From Bordetella genomosp. 5 (GTDB taxonomy: Bacteria > Pseudomonadota > Gammaproteobacteria > Burkholderiales > Burkholderiaceae_B), in contig NZ_NEVN01000008.1 in NCBI RefSeq assembly GCF_002261475.1, forward strand, positions 362,948 to 426,947: a DNA stretch of 64,000 bases, in the 5' to 3' direction. Position 1 is the first letter of the stretch. Every line of letters begins with the position of its first letter. The notes beneath the pieces were generated by a model. That model worked only from the letters and a program-made list of their open reading frames with translations. It ran no database searches and had not been told where the DNA came from. The position numbers and the translations under genes were made by a program. Positions 55,554-64,000 of this stretch are shown in pieces.

Positions 55554-56158
55554 CCGTGTCCGACGCCCGCGTATACCTCGCCTCGGCCAGCCCGCGCCGC
55601 CGCGAGCTCCTGACCCAGATCGGTGTCGCCCACGAGGTGCTGCGCGTCCCGTCGCCACCCGGCGAAGACGAACCGCAGCTGGCGGGCGAGAGCGCGGCCG
55701 ATTATGTGCGGCGCACCGCGCGCGACAAGGCCGAGCGCGGCATGGCCTGGCTGGCCGCGTCCGATCTGCCCGCCCTCCCCCTGCTCGCCGCCGATACCAC
55801 CGTGATTCTCGACGGCCTGGTGCTGGGCAAGCCGGCCGACCGCGCCGACGCGGCCCGGATTCTCGGCGCCCTGTCCGGCCGCGAACACGAGGTGCGCACC
55901 GCGGTCGTCCTGGCCCATGCCGGCACGCTCGCGGAAGCGTTGTCGGTCACGACGGTGCGTATGCGCGTGCTCGAGGCGGACGACATCGAGCGCTACTGCG
56001 ACAGCGGAGAACCCTTCGGCAAGGCGGGCGCGTACGGCATCCAGGGCCTGGGCGGCGCCTTCATCGCCCACATCTCCGGCAGCTACACCGGCGTGATGGG
56101 ACTGCCGGTATTCGAAACCGCCGGGCTGCTGCGCGAGGCCGGCATCGTCATTCCCTGA
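55550..56158 (+). CDS. maf: Maf-family nucleotide pyrophosphatase
   Basis: A 202-residue Maf/YhdE-type dTTP/UTP pyrophosphatase (house-cleaning enzyme). [18 protein letters not shown] is the signature N-terminus, [10 protein letters not shown] and [13 protein letters not shown] hold the catalytic Asp region, and [26 protein letters not shown] the C-terminal motif. Its ATG overlaps the rlmH stop. Confidence 0.95.
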   Translation: MTVSDARVYLASASPRRRELLTQIGVAHEVLRVPSPPGEDEPQLAGESAADYVRRTARDKAERGMAWLAASDLPALPLLAADTTVILDGLVLGKPADRADAARILGALSGREHEVRTAVVLAHAGTLAEALSVTTVRMRVLEADDIERYCDSGEPFGKAGAYGIQGLGGAFIAHISGSYTGVMGLPVFETAGLLREAGIVIP

Positions 56159-56186
56159 CGCGCGCCGCTCGCAGCCGTCGCCCCAA

Positions 56187-56220
56187 GAAAAAACCCGTTG
56201 CGCGCGCAACGGGTTTTTTT
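56187..56220. terminator. bidirectional terminator between maf and dctA
   Basis: A ten-pair palindrome, CCCGTTGCGC with GCGCAACGGG (56194-56213), is flanked by seven A (56187-56193) and seven T (56214-56220). It serves both the plus-strand maf transcript and the minus-strand dctA transcript. Confidence 0.85.
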
Positions 56221-56250
56221 ATCCTCACCGCGGCTTGGCCGCGGAGGCGG

Positions 56251-57618
56251 TCAACCTGCCTGATGCGAAGGCTGATGCGAGACCGGCAGATGCGGCTGGG
56301 CCTCGGGCACGGCGGGCGCCACGTCCGGCAGCTGACCGTTGAGCGCGGCGTCGAGCTGGTCGTGGTCGAGCTCGCCTTCCCAGCGCGCCACCACGATCGA
56401 GGCCGTGGCATTGCCCACCAGATTGGTCAGCGCGCGGCACTCGGACATGAAGCGGTCCACGCCGAGGATCAGTGCCATGCCGGCCACCGGCACGGTGGGC
56501 ACCACCGACAGCGTGGCGGCCAGCGTGATGAAGCCCGCGCCGGTGACGCCGGCGGCGCCCTTGGAGCTCAGCATCGCCACGAGCAGCAGCAGGATCTGGT
56601 CACCGAGGCTGAGCGGAATATCGCACGCCTGGGCGATGAACAGCGCCGCCATCGTCATGTAGATATTGGTGCCGTCCAGGTTGAACGAATAACCGGTCGG
56701 GACCACCAGGCCCACCACCGACTTGGAACACCCTGCGCGCTCCATCTTCTGCATCAGCGTGGGCAGAGCGGCTTCGGACGAGCTCGTGCCGAGCACCAGC
56801 AGCAGCTCTTCGCGGATGTAGCGCACGAGCTTGATGATCGAAAAGCCGTTGTAGCGCGCGACCAGCCCCAGCACCACGACCACGAACAGGACCGAGGTGG
56901 CGTAGAACGTGCCGACCAGCATGGCCAGGTTGATCACCGACTTGATGCCGTACTTGCCGATGGTGAAGGCCATGGCGCCGAACGCACCCACGGGCGCCGC
57001 GCGCATCAGAATGGCCACCAGCTTGAACACCGGCCGCGACAGCGCATTCAGGAAGTCCAGGATCGGCTTGGCGCGTTCGCCCACCAGCGCCATCGAGATG
57101 CCGAACAGCACGGCCACGAACAGCACCTGCAGGATGTCGCCGCTCACGAACGGGCTGAAGATCGTCGACGGGATGATGTTGAGCAGAAAGCCCGTGATGG
57201 TCGAATCGTGCGCCTTCGTCACGTAATCGGCCACCTGCTTCTGGTCCAGCGAGGCCGGATCGATGTGCAGACCCGCACCCGGCTGCACGATGTGGCTGAC
57301 CAGCATGCCGATGATGAGCGCCAGCGTCGAGAAGACCAGGAAGTACAGCATGGACTTGCCCGCTACGCGGCCCACCTTCTTCAGGTCGCTCATGGCCGCG
57401 ATGCCGGTCGCCACGGTGATGAAGATCACCGGCGCGATGATCATCTTGACCAGCTTGATGAAACCGTCGCCCAGCGGCTTCATGGCTTCGCCCAGGTCGG
57501 GCTTGAAGTAGCCGAGCAGCACGCCCACCACAATCGCGAACAGCACCTGCACGTACAGGATTTGATAGAACTTCTGCTTGCGCACCGGCGTGCCGGCGCC
57601 TTGATCCATGTCGATCAT
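56251..57618 (-). CDS. dctA: C4-dicarboxylate:cation symporter DctA
   Basis: A 455-residue inner-membrane symporter of the glutamate/dicarboxylate family, importing succinate, fumarate and malate. [41 protein letters not shown] is the N-terminal signature. The substrate region holds the serine-rich SSSEAALP hairpin and the [23 protein letters not shown] motif. It is divergent from dctBD and has a sigma54 promoter about 107 bp upstream. An alternative ATG three codons in cannot be excluded. Confidence 0.94.
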   Translation of the reverse strand: MIDMDQGAGTPVRKQKFYQILYVQVLFAIVVGVLLGYFKPDLGEAMKPLGDGFIKLVKMIIAPVIFITVATGIAAMSDLKKVGRVAGKSMLYFLVFSTLALIIGMLVSHIVQPGAGLHIDPASLDQKQVADYVTKAHDSTITGFLLNIIPSTIFSPFVSGDILQVLFVAVLFGISMALVGERAKPILDFLNALSRPVFKLVAILMRAAPVGAFGAMAFTIGKYGIKSVINLAMLVGTFYATSVLFVVVVLGLVARYNGFSIIKLVRYIREELLLVLGTSSSEAALPTLMQKMERAGCSKSVVGLVVPTGYSFNLDGTNIYMTMAALFIAQACDIPLSLGDQILLLLVAMLSSKGAAGVTGAGFITLAATLSVVPTVPVAGMALILGVDRFMSECRALTNLVGNATASIVVARWEGELDHDQLDAALNGQLPDVAPAVPEAQPHLPVSHQPSHQAG

Positions 57619-57724
57619 CGGGATGTCCCCACCAGAAACCCTCGGGCAGCCACGCGGCCACTCTCCAGGCGGTTATGTTTTGACGTTTATGAAGCCGCGT
57701 TGCCGCGGCACCGTCTTTTCTTAT

Positions 57725-57739
57725 GCAAAGCCTGTGCCA
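57725..57739 (-). promoter_or_regulatory. sigma54 promoter of dctA
   Basis: On the minus strand TGGCAC (complement of 57734-57739), five bases, then TTGC (complement of 57725-57728) is an ideal -24/-12 element. DctD, encoded in the divergent operon, is the expected activator. Confidence 0.85.
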
Positions 57740-57824
57740 GTTTCGACCGACCCGTAGGATTTCTAGCAAGCCATTGATTACACTCAACTTCTGCGCGATG
57801 TGGCGACGGGAACGGCTGCGCCAA

Positions 57825-57874
57825 TGAGCGGAAACCCGCACGCGAACAAGCTATACTGTGCGAAATTCCGCACA
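57825..57874. promoter_or_regulatory. two DctD-type upstream activator sequences
   Basis: TGAGCGGAAACCCGCACG (57825-57842) and TGTGCGAAATTCCGCACA (57857-57874) are related palindromes of the known rhizobial DctD-binding form (TGTGCG-like arms around an A/T-rich centre). Their centres are 32 bp apart, about three helical turns, so they lie on one face. They sit 86 bp or more upstream of the sigma54 promoter. The second overlaps TATACT (57852-57857), a possible -10 for dctBD, suggesting autoregulation. Confidence 0.7.
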
Positions 57875-57912
57875 CCCGTGCGGTGTACGTGATCGGCCTG
57901 CTGGCCATCCCC

Positions 57913-59844
57913 ATGCGCCCCGACTCAGATCCCCTCCCGCCTCAAGCCCCGGCCTCACCGCGCCGCTGGGGCCTGACCGCCACGCTGCTGCTGGCGGGCC
58001 TGGCGCTGACCCTCGTGGCCCTGTTCGCCGCGACGCGCTGGGCCGGCCAGCGCGCGCTCGATGAAGTGGCCGCCCGCACCGATGCGGCCATCCAGCTGAA
58101 CCGCGTGGCGCTGCGCAGCAGCCTGGACAAATTCCGGGCGATGCCCCTGGTGCTGGCGCAGGACCCCGAGGTGCTGCTGGCCTTGCGCGAGCGCGACCAG
58201 GCCCAGATCGAGCGGCTCGACGACAAACTCGACGCGCTGGCGCGGGGCGTCGGCGCCTCGGCGATCTACCTGCTCGACACACAAGGGCGGGCCATCGCGG
58301 CCAGCAACTGGCGCGAGCCCGCCACCTTCGTCGGCGTCGATTACCAGTTCCGCCCTTACTTCCGCCTCGCGGTGGCGCAGGGCCAGGCCGAATATTTCGC
58401 GCTAGGGACGGTCAGCCACGAACCCGGCCTCTACCTCTCGCGCCGCATCGACGCGGCGCCGGGTCGATTGGCGGGCGTGATCGTGCTGAAGATGGAGTTC
58501 AACGCGCTCGAGGCCGATTGGCAGGTCTTCGGCGATCCGCTGTTCGTCACCGACGAACAGGGCGTGCTGCTCATCGGCAACGTGCCGCAATGGCAATTCC
58601 GCACGCTCCATTCCCTGCCTGAAGCCCGCGTCCAGGCGCTGCGCGAGAGCCTGCAGTTCGGCGAAGCGCCGCTTACGCCATTGCCGCTCGAGCCCCTGCC
58701 CTCGCGCTCGTCCGAGCCGCCCGTCACGGCGGACGCGCCGCGCAACGTGCTCGCCCGCCTGCGCGAATCCGTCGGCAACCTGCCGGCCGGCGCCACGGTG
58801 CTGCATTCGGCGCTGCCGGTGCAGGGCACGGCCGGCTGGACCCTGCACATCCTCGCGCCCACGCAGGCCGCCGTCGCACGGGCAACCACCAACGCGCAGC
58901 TCACGGTGCTGCTGCTGCTTGCCGGCGCCAGTGCGCTGGCGGTCTTTCTCGTCTACCGCCGCAATCAATTGCAGCGCCGCACACTCGAACAGGCCCGCAT
59001 CAAACAGGAGCTCGAGACCCAGGTGCAGACCCGCACCCGCCAACTGCGCGCCACCAACACCGAGCTGTTGGCACAGATCGATGAGCGGCAACGCACCGAG
59101 TCGCGCCTGCACGCCATGCAGGACGAACTGGTGCAGGCCAACAAGCTGGCCCTGCTGGGTCAGGTGGCCGCAGGGGTGGCGCACGAGCTCAATCAGCCGC
59201 TCGCGGCCATTCGCGCCTACGCCGATAACGCCGCTGAATTCCTGCGGCGCGACGAGCCCGCCCCGGCCCGGGAGAATCTTCAAACCATCGCGCGGCTCAC
59301 CGAGCGCATCGGCAACGTGACCGGCGAGCTGAGGACGTTCTCCCGGAAGGCGGCCGCCCACGTGGTGCCATTGCGGCTGGCCGATGCCATCGAGGGCGCG
59401 CTCATGCTGGTCGGCCCCCGGCTCAAGCGCCAGCAGGTGGCGCTGCATTACGACCCGCTGCCCGCCCACCTCGACGTGCTGGCCGACCGCATGCGGCTGG
59501 AGCAGGTCCTGGTCAATCTTTTGCAGAACGCGCTCGATGCCCTCGAGCATCAGCCCGCCGGCCCGGCCACACCGGCCATCTCGCTGACCCTGACCGAGCA
59601 CACGGACACGGTGGCCCTGCGCCTGCGCGACAACGGCCCGGGCCTCGACCCCGGCGTGCTGGCCAAACTCTTCACCCCTTTTCAGACCACCAAGCCCGAG
59701 GGCCTGGGGCTGGGTCTCGTGATCTCCCGCGACATCCTCACCGAGTTCGGCGGCACGCTGCACGCCAGCAATCCCGCGGACGGCGGCGCCGAATTCACGC
59801 TCACGCTGCGGCGTGCCCCCGTGCCACCCGCGACACAGCCATGA
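57913..59844 (+). CDS. dctB: C4-dicarboxylate sensor histidine kinase DctB
   Basis: A 643-residue membrane sensor. TM1 is near 20-41 and TM2 near 328-348, enclosing a double-PAS periplasmic sensor ([14 protein letters not shown], then [11 protein letters not shown], typical of DctB). A cytoplasmic coiled coil leads to H424 ([20 protein letters not shown]) and an ATPase domain with an [11 protein letters not shown]-box and a [10 protein letters not shown]-box. The ATG at 57913 is used; GTG at 57883 would add ten residues and neither has a clear ribosome-binding site. It overlaps dctD by 4 bp. Confidence 0.92.
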   Translation: MRPDSDPLPPQAPASPRRWGLTATLLLAGLALTLVALFAATRWAGQRALDEVAARTDAAIQLNRVALRSSLDKFRAMPLVLAQDPEVLLALRERDQAQIERLDDKLDALARGVGASAIYLLDTQGRAIAASNWREPATFVGVDYQFRPYFRLAVAQGQAEYFALGTVSHEPGLYLSRRIDAAPGRLAGVIVLKMEFNALEADWQVFGDPLFVTDEQGVLLIGNVPQWQFRTLHSLPEARVQALRESLQFGEAPLTPLPLEPLPSRSSEPPVTADAPRNVLARLRESVGNLPAGATVLHSALPVQGTAGWTLHILAPTQAAVARATTNAQLTVLLLLAGASALAVFLVYRRNQLQRRTLEQARIKQELETQVQTRTRQLRATNTELLAQIDERQRTESRLHAMQDELVQANKLALLGQVAAGVAHELNQPLAAIRAYADNAAEFLRRDEPAPARENLQTIARLTERIGNVTGELRTFSRKAAAHVVPLRLADAIEGALMLVGPRLKRQQVALHYDPLPAHLDVLADRMRLEQVLVNLLQNALDALEHQPAGPATPAISLTLTEHTDTVALRLRDNGPGLDPGVLAKLFTPFQTTKPEGLGLGLVISRDILTEFGGTLHASNPADGGAEFTLTLRRAPVPPATQP

Positions 59845-61214
59845 CGACTCCCGACACCCCGATTTCCGTCATCCTCGTCGACGACGACCCCGACCTGCTC
59901 CATGCCACGACGCAGACCTTGCGCCTGCAGGGCATGCAGGTGCATGCGCATGCCAAGGCCGCCGACGCACTCAGCGCCCTGACGCCCGATTTCGACGGCG
60001 TGATCGTCACCGACGTGCGCATGCCCGGTATCGACGGGCTGGAACTCTTCGCCCGGGTTCGTGCTCTGGACGCCGATATCCCGGTCATTCTCATCACCGG
60101 GCACGGCGACATTCCGATGGCCGTGCAGGCCATGCGCGACGGCGCCTACGATTTCCTGTCCAAGCCCTATCCCGGCGAACAGCTGGTGGCGGCCCTGCGC
60201 CGCGCCGCGGAGAAGCGCCAGCTCGTGCTGGCCAATCGCGCACTGCGGGCGGCGGCCGCGCGACGTGAACCCGACGATCTCCCGTTCATCGGCGTCACGC
60301 CCGCCATGCAACGCATCAAGGAAACGCTGCGCCATATCGCCGATGCCGATGTGGACGTGCTGATCGAAGGAGAAACGGGTACGGGCAAGGAGGTCGTCGC
60401 CACGATGCTGCACCGGCTGAGTCGCCGCGCGACGCATCCGCTGGTGGCGATCAATTGCGGCGCGCTGCCCGAAACCGTGATCGAAAGCGAGCTGTTCGGA
60501 CACGAGGCAGGCGCTTTCACCGGCGCCCAACGGCGCCGCATCGGCCGCATCGAACATTCCAGCGGCGGCACGCTGTTTCTCGACGAAATCGAGAGCATGC
60601 CGCTGGGCGTGCAGGTCAAACTGCTGCGCGTCCTCGAAACGCGTCAGGTCACGCCCCTGGGCACGAACGAGGTGCGCCGCGCCGACCTGCGCGTCGTGGC
60701 CGCCACCAAGGTCGACCTGGGCGATCCCAAGCTGCGCGAGCGCTTCCGCGAAGACCTCTACTATCGGCTGAACGTCGTTACGATCCACCTGCCGCCGCTG
60801 CGCGAACGGCGCGAGGATATCCCGCTGCTGTTCGCCCACTATGTCGGCCAGGCCGCACAGCGTTTCCAGCGCGAGGTTCCCAAGATGAACGATCAGGTGC
60901 GGCGTCATCTGCGCGAGCACGACTGGCCCGGCAACATCCGCGAGCTGGCCCACTTCGCCGAACGCTTCGTGCTGGGCGTGCTCAACCCGCCGGCCACGCC
61001 CGCCGCGGCGCCCGCGCCGGGCCCCATTCTGACGCTGCCACAACGCATGGAGCAGTACGAAGCCGCGCAGATCCGCCAGGCGCTGGCCGCGCATGGCGGC
61101 GACGTACGTGCCACGCTCGACGAGCTCGGTCTGCCGCGCAAGACCTTCTACGACAAACTGCAGCGCCACGGCATCGACCGCCAGGAATACGTGGCCGGCG
61201 CCAACGAAAACTGA
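59841..61214 (+). CDS. dctD: sigma54-dependent response regulator DctD
   Basis: A 457-residue enhancer-binding activator. The receiver (8-125) has D58 ([11 protein letters not shown]). The AAA+ domain has Walker A GETGTGKE (177-184), the sigma54-contacting GAFTGA (224-229) and Walker [11 protein letters not shown] Fis-type helix-turn-helix lies at about 425-448 ([20 protein letters not shown]). It should activate the -24/-12 promoter of dctA from the paired upstream sites. Confidence 0.95.
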   Translation: MTTPDTPISVILVDDDPDLLHATTQTLRLQGMQVHAHAKAADALSALTPDFDGVIVTDVRMPGIDGLELFARVRALDADIPVILITGHGDIPMAVQAMRDGAYDFLSKPYPGEQLVAALRRAAEKRQLVLANRALRAAAARREPDDLPFIGVTPAMQRIKETLRHIADADVDVLIEGETGTGKEVVATMLHRLSRRATHPLVAINCGALPETVIESELFGHEAGAFTGAQRRRIGRIEHSSGGTLFLDEIESMPLGVQVKLLRVLETRQVTPLGTNEVRRADLRVVAATKVDLGDPKLRERFREDLYYRLNVVTIHLPPLRERREDIPLLFAHYVGQAAQRFQREVPKMNDQVRRHLREHDWPGNIRELAHFAERFVLGVLNPPATPAAAPAPGPILTLPQRMEQYEAAQIRQALAAHGGDVRATLDELGLPRKTFYDKLQRHGIDRQEYVAGANEN

Positions 61215-61256
61215 GCCGCGCAACGGCGGCGCGGCGGCGCCCGGCGCCGCACGGCG

Positions 61257-62480
61257 CTACCGCGCGCTGCGGCCGCGCCCGGCGGTCAGATCGATCACCA
61301 GCGCCAGGGCCATGGCCCCCGCGCCGATCAAATACAGCGCGCGATGGCTGCCGCCGCTGAGGTTGAACAAGGCGGAACAGCCATACCCGGCGGCCGCCTG
61401 AAAGGCCGCGAACACCGTCGTCGCGCGCGTCCAGACCAGGCCCTGGACGGCCGCGTTGTCCGGCACCGCATGCGCCACGCGCGCCAGCGCCAGCGGCACC
61501 ACACCGGGCGGAAAGGTGCCGAGCACGAACGTCAGCACCGCGATGATCGCGTAGCTGTCGGTCAGCACCAGACCGGCAGTCACGGCCGCCTGCACGGCCA
61601 GCACCCCGCGCAGGGTCGGTCCTGATCCGTACCGGTCGGACAGCGCGCCGTAAAGCATCGGCCCCACGATCGCACCGGCGCCGTAGATGATCCAGAACAG
61701 CGCGCCGGTGTGGGCACCCGCGCCGAGACCCCGCGCCACGTAGTCCACCAGGAACGACATGACCGGCACGAAGCCCAGCGCCACCAATCCGTATTCCGCG
61801 TAGAACACCATCACCGGCCGCGCCGATTCGGAAGGCACGCTGGCCGAGCCCGTGCTGCTGGCTTGCGTGCGCGCCGGTGACGCCGGCCAGCACCGCCATC
61901 CGGTCACGGTAAGCAGCAGCGACAACACGCCGAGTCCCACCCAGGTAGCGGCGAGCCCCTGGTCGAGCAGCAATGGCACCAAGGTGCCCGAGGCCGCGAT
62001 GCCGATCCCCGCGCCCAGAAAAATCGCGCCGCCGGCAAGCCCCCGGCGCCCCGCCGGCACATGCGGCAGCAGGGTGCCCGCCACCAGCACCATGATCACG
62101 CCACCGGCGATACCGGAGGCCAGCCGCCAGCCAAAGAACCAGCTCACGGACAGGGGTAACGCGCAGGCGAAGAAGGCGAGCGTGACCAACAACATCATCG
62201 TGCGCAGCACGGCCACGCTGTCATAGCGCCGCGCGAGCGGCCGGCCCGCCAGCGCACCCACCAGATAGCCGGCCAGATTGGCCGCGCCCAGATACACCGT
62301 ATCCGCGGGCGAGAACCAATGCGCCTCCAGCAGTGCCGGCAGCAGCGGCGTGTAGACGAAACGGGCCAGCCCGATGCTGGCCAGGCTGGCGCCGGCGCCG
62401 GCATACATGTAGCGCCAGAGCAGACGCGTATCGACAGTGTCGGCAGGCGTGGCAGGCGCGATTGCGGATGGGGTAGACAT
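61257..62480 (-). CDS. YbfB/YjiJ-family MFS transporter
   Basis: A 407-residue major facilitator with about twelve helices. GAGASLASIGLARFVYTPLLPALLEA near the N-terminus and YLGAANLAGYLVGALAGRPLARR (the A-motif region) match the YbfB/YjiJ family, whose substrates are unknown. The gene is divergent from a TetR regulator, with a duplicated operator in the 142-bp gap, so it is probably the regulator's target. It is convergent with dctD, separated by 42 bp of GC-rich sequence. Confidence 0.87.
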   Translation of the reverse strand: MSTPSAIAPATPADTVDTRLLWRYMYAGAGASLASIGLARFVYTPLLPALLEAHWFSPADTVYLGAANLAGYLVGALAGRPLARRYDSVAVLRTMMLLVTLAFFACALPLSVSWFFGWRLASGIAGGVIMVLVAGTLLPHVPAGRRGLAGGAIFLGAGIGIAASGTLVPLLLDQGLAATWVGLGVLSLLLTVTGWRCWPASPARTQASSTGSASVPSESARPVMVFYAEYGLVALGFVPVMSFLVDYVARGLGAGAHTGALFWIIYGAGAIVGPMLYGALSDRYGSGPTLRGVLAVQAAVTAGLVLTDSYAIIAVLTFVLGTFPPGVVPLALARVAHAVPDNAAVQGLVWTRATTVFAAFQAAAGYGCSALFNLSGGSHRALYLIGAGAMALALVIDLTAGRGRSAR

Positions 62481-62516
62481 AAAGCCTCGTGGAGATCGAT
62501 ATCGGCACGTCGCATC

Positions 62517-62552
62517 TTTGACATACCAGTCAAGTTTGACATACTAGTCAAG
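62517..62552. promoter_or_regulatory. duplicated TetR operator
   Basis: Two adjacent 18-bp copies, TTTGACATACCAGTCAAG (62517-62534) and TTTGACATACTAGTCAAG (62535-62552), differ at one base. Each has TTGAC/GTCAA arms around six bases. An extra half-copy ATTGACA follows at 62553. The position between the divergent MFS and TetR genes suggests control of both. Confidence 0.75.
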
Positions 62553-62622
62553 ATTGACAGCAATGACAAGAATGGCGTACAAACTGGGCTGAGGCTTTCA
62601 GAAAATATTCAGTGAGACAGAG

Positions 62623-63231
62623 ATGGCTGGCGTAAGGCAGTTCGATGAAGACGCGGTGCTCGACCGTGCGTTATCGGTGTTCTGGCAACAGGGCTATGCC
62701 GACGCCACGATGCAGGAGCTCGCGGCCGCCACCGGGGTGCAGCGGGGATCCCTATACAACGCCTATGGCGACAAAGAGACGCTCTTCCTGCGCGTGTTCG
62801 ACCGCTATCGCGCCCGCTTCCTGGGCGAGGCGCGCCGCGCCCTCGAGCATCCCGATCTGCGCCAGGCGCTCACGGGCTTTTTCGAGTTCCTGATCGGTTC
62901 CATGACGCTGGGTACGCCCTCGCGCGGCTGTCTCAGCACCAAGACCGCGCTGGGCGGCGGCGACCACATCGACGCCCGCATCCGCGACACCCTGGCCAGC
63001 TTGATCGACGAACAAGAACGCGTGTTCCGGCAGCGTCTCGAGGCCGCGGGCCCAGCTCAGCTGGGCACCTTGCCGCCGGCGCAGGCGGCCCAGGTCCTGA
63101 TCACATTCATGCGTGGCCTGGTCGTGATCGAGCGTATCTACCAGGATCCCGAACGCCTGCGCAGCGCCGTGCAAAGCATGATCGACGCCCTGCTGGCCCC
63201 GGCCGCGTCACCGCAAGCGCGTGCGGCTTAA
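62623..63231 (+). CDS. TetR/AcrR-family transcriptional regulator
   Basis: A 202-residue repressor. The N-terminal helix-turn-helix (VLDRALSVFWQQGYADATMQELAAATGVQRGSLYNAYGDKETLF, about 12-55) is canonical, and the all-helical ligand domain has the SRGCLSTKTALGGGD segment seen in the AcuR/ComR-like branch. It is divergent from the MFS transporter it probably controls through the duplicated operator. The inducer is unknown. Confidence 0.9.
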   Translation: MAGVRQFDEDAVLDRALSVFWQQGYADATMQELAAATGVQRGSLYNAYGDKETLFLRVFDRYRARFLGEARRALEHPDLRQALTGFFEFLIGSMTLGTPSRGCLSTKTALGGGDHIDARIRDTLASLIDEQERVFRQRLEAAGPAQLGTLPPAQAAQVLITFMRGLVVIERIYQDPERLRSAVQSMIDALLAPAASPQARAA

Positions 63232-63283
63232 ATCCAGCCCGCCCTCTCGCGCTGTCGCGTCCTGAGCCCGGCGCGCACCTGGT

Positions 63284-63742
63284 TCAGCCCGCCGGGGACT
63301 TCACCATATCGATGTGTGGAATGCCGTCGTCGTCGTACACGCCGCCGACCGGGCGAAAGCCCAGCTCACCATAAAACTTCTGCAGGTGTGCTTGCGCGCC
63401 GATCCGGATGCCGGCGCCTGGATACGTCTTTTCGGTAAACGCGATCGCCTCGGCGACCAGCGCGCGCCCCACCTTGAGATGTCTGAACGCGGGCAAGGTC
63501 ATCACGCGTCCGATCGACGGTTCGTCGTACTTCAAGCCAGGCTCGACCACGCGGGCATACGCCACCAGTGTGTCGCCGGTTCGCACCGCCAGATGCCAGG
63601 CCTTGAGATCGAGGCCGTCGGCCTCCTGATACACGCACTGCTGCTCGACGATGAACACGGATTCGCGTGCCCGGAGGATGTCGTACAGCGCGAGCGCGCT
63701 GAAATCTTCCAGACGATTCCAGGTAAACGTGAGATCCATCAT
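63284..63742 (-). CDS. ElaA-type GNAT acetyltransferase
   Basis: A 152-residue GNAT-fold protein close to E. coli ElaA. FSALALYDILRARESVFIVEQQCVYQEADGLD is the ElaA signature, IGRVMTLPAFRHLKVGRALV the acetyl-CoA loop, and AQAHLQKFYGELGFRPVG the C-terminal substrate segment. Acceptor unknown. The start at 63742 (MMDLTF) follows GGAG by eleven bases. A longer in-frame reading toward the rRNA terminator lacks family similarity. Confidence 0.88.
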   Translation of the reverse strand: MMDLTFTWNRLEDFSALALYDILRARESVFIVEQQCVYQEADGLDLKAWHLAVRTGDTLVAYARVVEPGLKYDEPSIGRVMTLPAFRHLKVGRALVAEAIAFTEKTYPGAGIRIGAQAHLQKFYGELGFRPVGGVYDDDGIPHIDMVKSPAG

Positions 63743-63883
63743 GTTCGTCGAGTCTCCATTGCGTGCCGTGTTCGTCGGGCGGCGCATCGACGCGGCGCCT
63801 GGCTCATGCTGCTCGAGCCTCGCTCCGCACGTGTGCTCCGGGTCGCGCAGCGCATGACGTAAAGCGTCGCCCCAAAGACAAAA

Positions 63884-63914
63884 CCCCACTGGCGTGAGCC
63901 AGTGGGGTTTTGAG
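63884..63914 (-). terminator. intrinsic terminator of the rRNA operon
   Basis: A perfect ten-pair stem, CCCCACTGGC (63884-63893) with GCCAGTGGGG (63898-63907), with a GTGA loop. On the minus strand it follows the 5S end after about 15 bases and is trailed by TTTTG. On the plus strand a TTTTG also follows, so it may work both ways. Confidence 0.8.
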
Positions 63915-63921
63915 CAATAAA

Positions 63922-64000
63922 AGCCTGACGATGACCTACTTTCACAAACGAATGTTCACTATCATCGGCGCGAAGGCGTTTCACGGTCCTGTTCGGGATG
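63922..64000 (-). rRNA. rrf: 5S ribosomal RNA, 3' part (cut by window edge)
   Basis: The minus strand reads CATCCCGAACAGGACCGTGA and continues through CGCCGATGATAGTG to GTAGGTCATCGTCAGGC, the conserved last two-thirds of betaproteobacterial 5S rRNA. About 79 of roughly 113 bases are inside. The rest of the rRNA operon lies beyond the right edge. Confidence 0.95.

Noticed and set aside
1..64000. Prophage, insertion sequence, integron or tRNA-linked island
   Set aside because: No transposase, integrase, tRNA or flanking direct repeat was found; base composition looks uniform by eye.

Overview
The window is GC-rich DNA from a betaproteobacterium. The block yebC-purD-hemF-nadD-rsfS-rlmH-maf and the 5S rRNA end at the right edge resemble Burkholderiales, most likely Alcaligenaceae (Bordetella/Achromobacter relatives). 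The genus cannot be fixed from sequence alone. Genes are densely packed and I see no phage, IS element, CRISPR array or tRNA.

Layout. 1-2.7 kb: start of a quinone oxidoreductase gene, two divergent EamA transporters and a small membrane protein. 2.85-17.7 kb: an RcsB-like response regulator and an RcsC-like hybrid kinase, then a seven-gene type I secretion locus. That locus encodes an outer-membrane protein, ABC exporter, adaptor, a MotA/TolQ-like channel, two MotB-like proteins and a Gly-rich RTX protein with a BapA-like N-terminus. It resembles the proton-channel-assisted SiiA-F system of Salmonella SPI-4, but has two B-type subunits, only one of which keeps the membrane Asp. 17.7-22.6 kb: MarR-controlled EmrAB/NodT-type efflux pump.

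22.6-32.2 kb (minus strand): an eight-gene operon. It starts with a 70-residue peptide carrying a textbook double-glycine leader, followed by an ACP, a ketosynthase and an LpxL-like acyltransferase. A C39-peptidase ABC exporter, MacA, MacB and an outer-membrane factor complete it. I read this as a candidate system for a secreted, possibly fatty-acylated, microcin-like peptide. It is the strongest candidate here for something undescribed.

32.5-48.8 kb: a TtuC-like dehydrogenase, a MocR/GabR-type regulator and a long plus-strand cluster. The cluster holds a peptide-type ABC importer, GabT, a cupin, an acetylpolyamine amidohydrolase-like protein, an EamA transporter, an aldehyde dehydrogenase and a putrescine-type aminotransferase, plus a minus-strand 2-hydroxyacid dehydrogenase. 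Together they outline uptake of an (acetyl)polyamine-like compound and its conversion through aminobutanal and GABA. A sigma54-like promoter precedes the importer.

48.9-56.2 kb: small lipoprotein, HerA-like ATPase and the housekeeping block. 56.2-61.2 kb: dctA facing dctBD, with a sigma54 promoter and two DctD-type enhancer palindromes between them. 61.2-64 kb: an MFS transporter and a TetR regulator sharing a duplicated operator, an ElaA-type acetyltransferase, and the terminator and 3' end of a minus-strand rRNA operon.
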